Source: RPRC01 sp034933285
GTDB lineage: Bacteria > Desulfobacterota > Desulfuromonadia > Geobacterales > Geobacteraceae
DNA: 64,000 nucleotides
Direction: 5' to 3'
NCBI GenBank assembly: GCA_034933285.1
Contig: JAYFNT010000016.1
Span: 19,054 to 83,053, forward strand
The notes under the pieces were generated by a model. It was given only the letters and a program-made list of their open reading frames with translations. It was not told where the DNA came from and ran no database searches. This document shows, piece after piece, positions 61,772-64,000 of this stretch. The position numbers and the translations under genes were made by a program. Numbering within the stretch: the first letter of the stretch is position 1; the number at the start of each line of letters is the position of its first letter.

Positions 61772-63193
61772 ATGATACAGAAATTTCTCGTTTTGATGTT
61801 TCTCGGCATGTTGCTGTCGGTGCAGGTGATGGCACAGGAAGTGCCTAAGGCTACGGTGCCGGCCTACAACTGCGACTACCAGCCGTCATGCGAAGTTGCT
61901 CCCGGTGTCTACGGGAAATTTTCTGTACCGGTGACAAGCAAGTTCAACCTGTCCATTGGCGGCTTCGTTAAACTTGACTACGCCTATAACTCGGTCAATT
62001 TCGGCAAGTCCGGTTCCGTGACTCCGGGAAGCGGCGCAATTCCTAAGGCGGGCTCAACCGCTGGAAACCAGGAGCAGTCCATCTTCACTGCGCGACAGTC
62101 CCGAATCTGGTTCAAGGCTTCAGGCCCGACTTTCCTGGGCGCCAAGACTGGCGCGCTCATCGAAGTTGATTTCTACGGTGATCCCTCTCTTGCCAACGAG
62201 GGTCCCCAGGTCCGCATGCGCCATGCCTACGCAACCCTCGACTGGCCGAAGACCCAGTTGTTGTTCGGCCAGATGTGGGACATTTTCGGCCCCATGGCCG
62301 CAAACACCATTGATTTCCGCCAGGGATCGCCCTACGGTACGCCCAACAATCCCCGAGTGCCCCAGATCAGGCTCACCCAGAGGGTCGACTTGGGCCAAAC
62401 AAACGCTCTTAGATTGGTACTAGGCGTCCAAGACCCGAACCAGGACGACAACAACAATAGCATGACAGCGGCCGGCTTTTCCAATGCTGTCGGTTCGGCG
62501 GTCAACGTGGCTGGCCAGGTGATGTTAGTCAGCAATGCCTTAGGCACAGCTCCCGGCTTCTGGGGGCTTTCCATGAATTCTCTTACCGCTGGCTTCTTCG
62601 GATTATTCGGCAGCCAGAAGGCGACGAACCTTGCTAACGGCTTAGGCGACAAGTCGGTGGACTCATGGGGGGCCGGTTTCTATACTTTCGTGCCTATTCT
62701 GAAATCAAAAGACGGTAAGAGCCGGGCTATGACCATGTCCCTTGAAGCCCAGGCATACCTGGCAGCCAATATGCTTTTCAGTAGCGCAACTTCAAGGAAT
62801 TTCATCGGCTCCACAACAACCGACCCAAAAGCTGCAAGGGCCTATGGCATTGGCACTCAGTTAATCTTTTTCCCGATCCAGGACTTGGGTATAAGCGCCG
62901 GTTACCTGCGAAGGGCTGCTTATAATTATGGCGACTATTCTACTTCGACTGACTCCGGCAGCGTCCTGTCCAACTTCCAGAAATACAATTCGAATATATT
63001 CGCCAATGTTTCGTACGACCTTAACGCTGCGGTCAGAATTGCCGCAGAATATGAGTATCTCAATACCCACTATGGCGGCAACACCGCCACCGCAGCCGCT
63101 GTCAATGCAAGTCAGTCAAACATTGGTACGAACAGCAACTCAGCATCCGGTTCTGCCAATGTTCTTCGCTTGGCGCTGCTATATTTCTTCTAG
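61772..63193 (+). CDS. Outer-membrane porin-like beta-barrel protein
   Basis: A 473-residue protein with signal peptide MIQKFLVLMFLGMLLSVQVM and cleavage near AQ. The rest alternates polar and hydrophobic residues; FNLSIGGFVKLDYAYNS and KASGPTFLGAKTGALIEVDF are typical barrel strands and the last residue is Phe, as needed for BAM recognition. It resembles porins of the DcaP/phosphate-selective type found in Geobacter relatives. Transported solute is unknown. The start at ATG 61772 follows GGGAGTCTTAG, with GGAG at good distance. Confidence 0.85.
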   Translation: MIQKFLVLMFLGMLLSVQVMAQEVPKATVPAYNCDYQPSCEVAPGVYGKFSVPVTSKFNLSIGGFVKLDYAYNSVNFGKSGSVTPGSGAIPKAGSTAGNQEQSIFTARQSRIWFKASGPTFLGAKTGALIEVDFYGDPSLANEGPQVRMRHAYATLDWPKTQLLFGQMWDIFGPMAANTIDFRQGSPYGTPNNPRVPQIRLTQRVDLGQTNALRLVLGVQDPNQDDNNNSMTAAGFSNAVGSAVNVAGQVMLVSNALGTAPGFWGLSMNSLTAGFFGLFGSQKATNLANGLGDKSVDSWGAGFYTFVPILKSKDGKSRAMTMSLEAQAYLAANMLFSSATSRNFIGSTTTDPKAARAYGIGTQLIFFPIQDLGISAGYLRRAAYNYGDYSTSTDSGSVLSNFQKYNSNIFANVSYDLNAAVRIAAEYEYLNTHYGGNTATAAAVNASQSNIGTNSNSASGSANVLRLALLYFF

Positions 63194-63420
63194 AAGACTG
63201 TTGAATTTTATAAAAGAAATCAGATATTTATTGATAAACATCGGTCAGAGCTACGAACGGTTGAGAAAGTGTACCCTCATAGTGCCGGGCAGTTAAAGTT
63301 ATGCACGACAGACGAATCGTGCCACGCGCGAACTTTATTCCACTGTCCGAATTTTGGGGACCTTTATCTGAAGTAATACTATCACTAGTCTTAACTCTTC
63401 AGTTCATAATGCTTCCGTTA

Positions 63421-64000
63421 TTACTTAAAAATAATCATGACAGCAGTCTGGTTCACATGCCCGATATATTGTTCCCCGAAGGAATTGAATCCAATCGTTG
63501 GAAAATCCTGGAACAAATCTCCATATTTCCCATCCAGATTATTACACTCAAGCTCTAGTGTGCGATGTGCGCAGTTAAATATAATAACTCCCGATATCCC
63601 GCCAAGCTTTGCCTTAGCCCTCGCCAATGCTTCTTTAGTGTCGTCAATCAGATTTGTAAATTCAAGAAGAGAGAGAGGCATCCCCTTGACGGAGCTGCAT
63701 TGAAAAAATACACTGTTCCCGGAAATATGCTTCGGGCCTCGTATATATGGTTCACCATCAATGACTAAGCCGAGAGGGTGACTTGGAAAGCAGGCGGCCA
63801 GTTCATTGACGGATACTCTCAGCGCTTCAGCATAGGCTATCGCAGCAGGTTTGTTATTAAATTCAACGATTTCCCGACGGTCTTCATTCGCCTTAGTAAC
63901 CAAAAGTTCGGGGCCAATTACACGCACGCTTTGCGTTTTGACGAGGTCAAAGGGTACTGCCGGCCTGATGAGCGCGAGAACAGCTGCATTGGTATAGGAC
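63421..64000 (-). CDS. FIST-domain sensory protein, N-terminus cut by window edge
   Basis: The frame is open to the right edge. It ends KYGDLFQDFPTIGFNSFGEQ, YIGHVNQTAVMIIFK, the FIST_C pattern (PxxGFxSxGE...N.T....F); further inside are FNNKPAAIAYAEALRVSVNE and HPLGLVIDGEPYIRGP of the FIST_N/C junction. FIST domains bind small ligands such as amino acids and often sit with PAS or chemotaxis modules. What precedes the domain is outside the window. Confidence 0.8.
   Translation of the reverse strand, partial: SYTNAAVLALIRPAVPFDLVKTQSVRVIGPELLVTKANEDRREIVEFNNKPAAIAYAEALRVSVNELAACFPSHPLGLVIDGEPYIRGPKHISGNSVFFQCSSVKGMPLSLLEFTNLIDDTKEALARAKAKLGGISGVIIFNCAHRTLELECNNLDGKYGDLFQDFPTIGFNSFGEQYIGHVNQTAVMIIFK

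Overview
The window looks like an accessory-rich chromosomal stretch of a Geobacter-like member of the Desulfuromonadota. The signs are a cytochrome b fused to a dihaem c-type cytochrome, MucR-type zinc-finger regulators in several copies, GEMM-I riboswitches carrying the base change reported for Geobacter cGAMP sensors, an Hcp/RIC nitrosative-stress operon, and many decayed insertion sequences and REP-like palindromes. The species assignment is inference; no rRNA or tRNA gene is visible.

Layout. 0-13.7 kb is mostly housekeeping and stress genes: an edge-cut radical SAM protein, tpx with a TetR regulator and two matching operator-like sites, a Rieske/cytochrome b-c complex, a LOG-family protein, an AlkA-like glycosylase, a ComA-like sulfolactate synthase, a PPP phosphatase, a thioesterase, a class D beta-lactamase and a YeiH/LysR divergon. 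13.9-18.5 kb holds broken or truncated toxin-antitoxin genes (brnTA, abiE) and debris of RAYT, integrase, nucleotidyltransferase and murB. 18.7-25.7 kb holds a B12-binding radical SAM protein, dgkA, and a head-to-head breakpoint at about 22,220 where a PAP2/LssY gene and an RND pump gene have both lost their 5' ends, followed by an OprM-like channel.

25.7-44.9 kb alternates intact units (tetR-ric-hcp, M24 peptidase, LprI-like protein, aldehyde dehydrogenase, MFS transporter) with IS4, IS3, IS30, ISL3 and ISNCY remnants. Within it a GEMM-I riboswitch with terminator lies upstream of a glutamine-rich repeat lipoprotein, with a 105-bp MITE-like element between them.

44.9-49.0 kb is best read as an integron gene-cassette array without an integrase (CALIN-like). 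Three or more same-strand genes end in attC-like sites, with stop codons overlapping the R'' box in most cases. The largest cassette encodes a PHP-domain/SMC-like ATPase of the anti-phage Ppl/TrlF type plus a small partner. A second, diverged GEMM aptamer and terminator sit directly upstream of the array.

51.7-59.3 kb is a compact seven-gene operon that looks like a RiPP pathway: a 60-residue Cys-containing precursor, an unusual radical SAM/SPASM-HPr-kinase-like fusion, two more radical SAM/SPASM enzymes, a PqqD-like peptide chaperone, an S26 peptidase and an ABC exporter. It resembles the predicted SynChlorMet type of cassette but has a visible precursor, a protease, an exporter and a kinase-rSAM fusion. 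The window closes with a PAS protein, an IHF/HU protein, a porin and an edge-cut FIST-domain protein.
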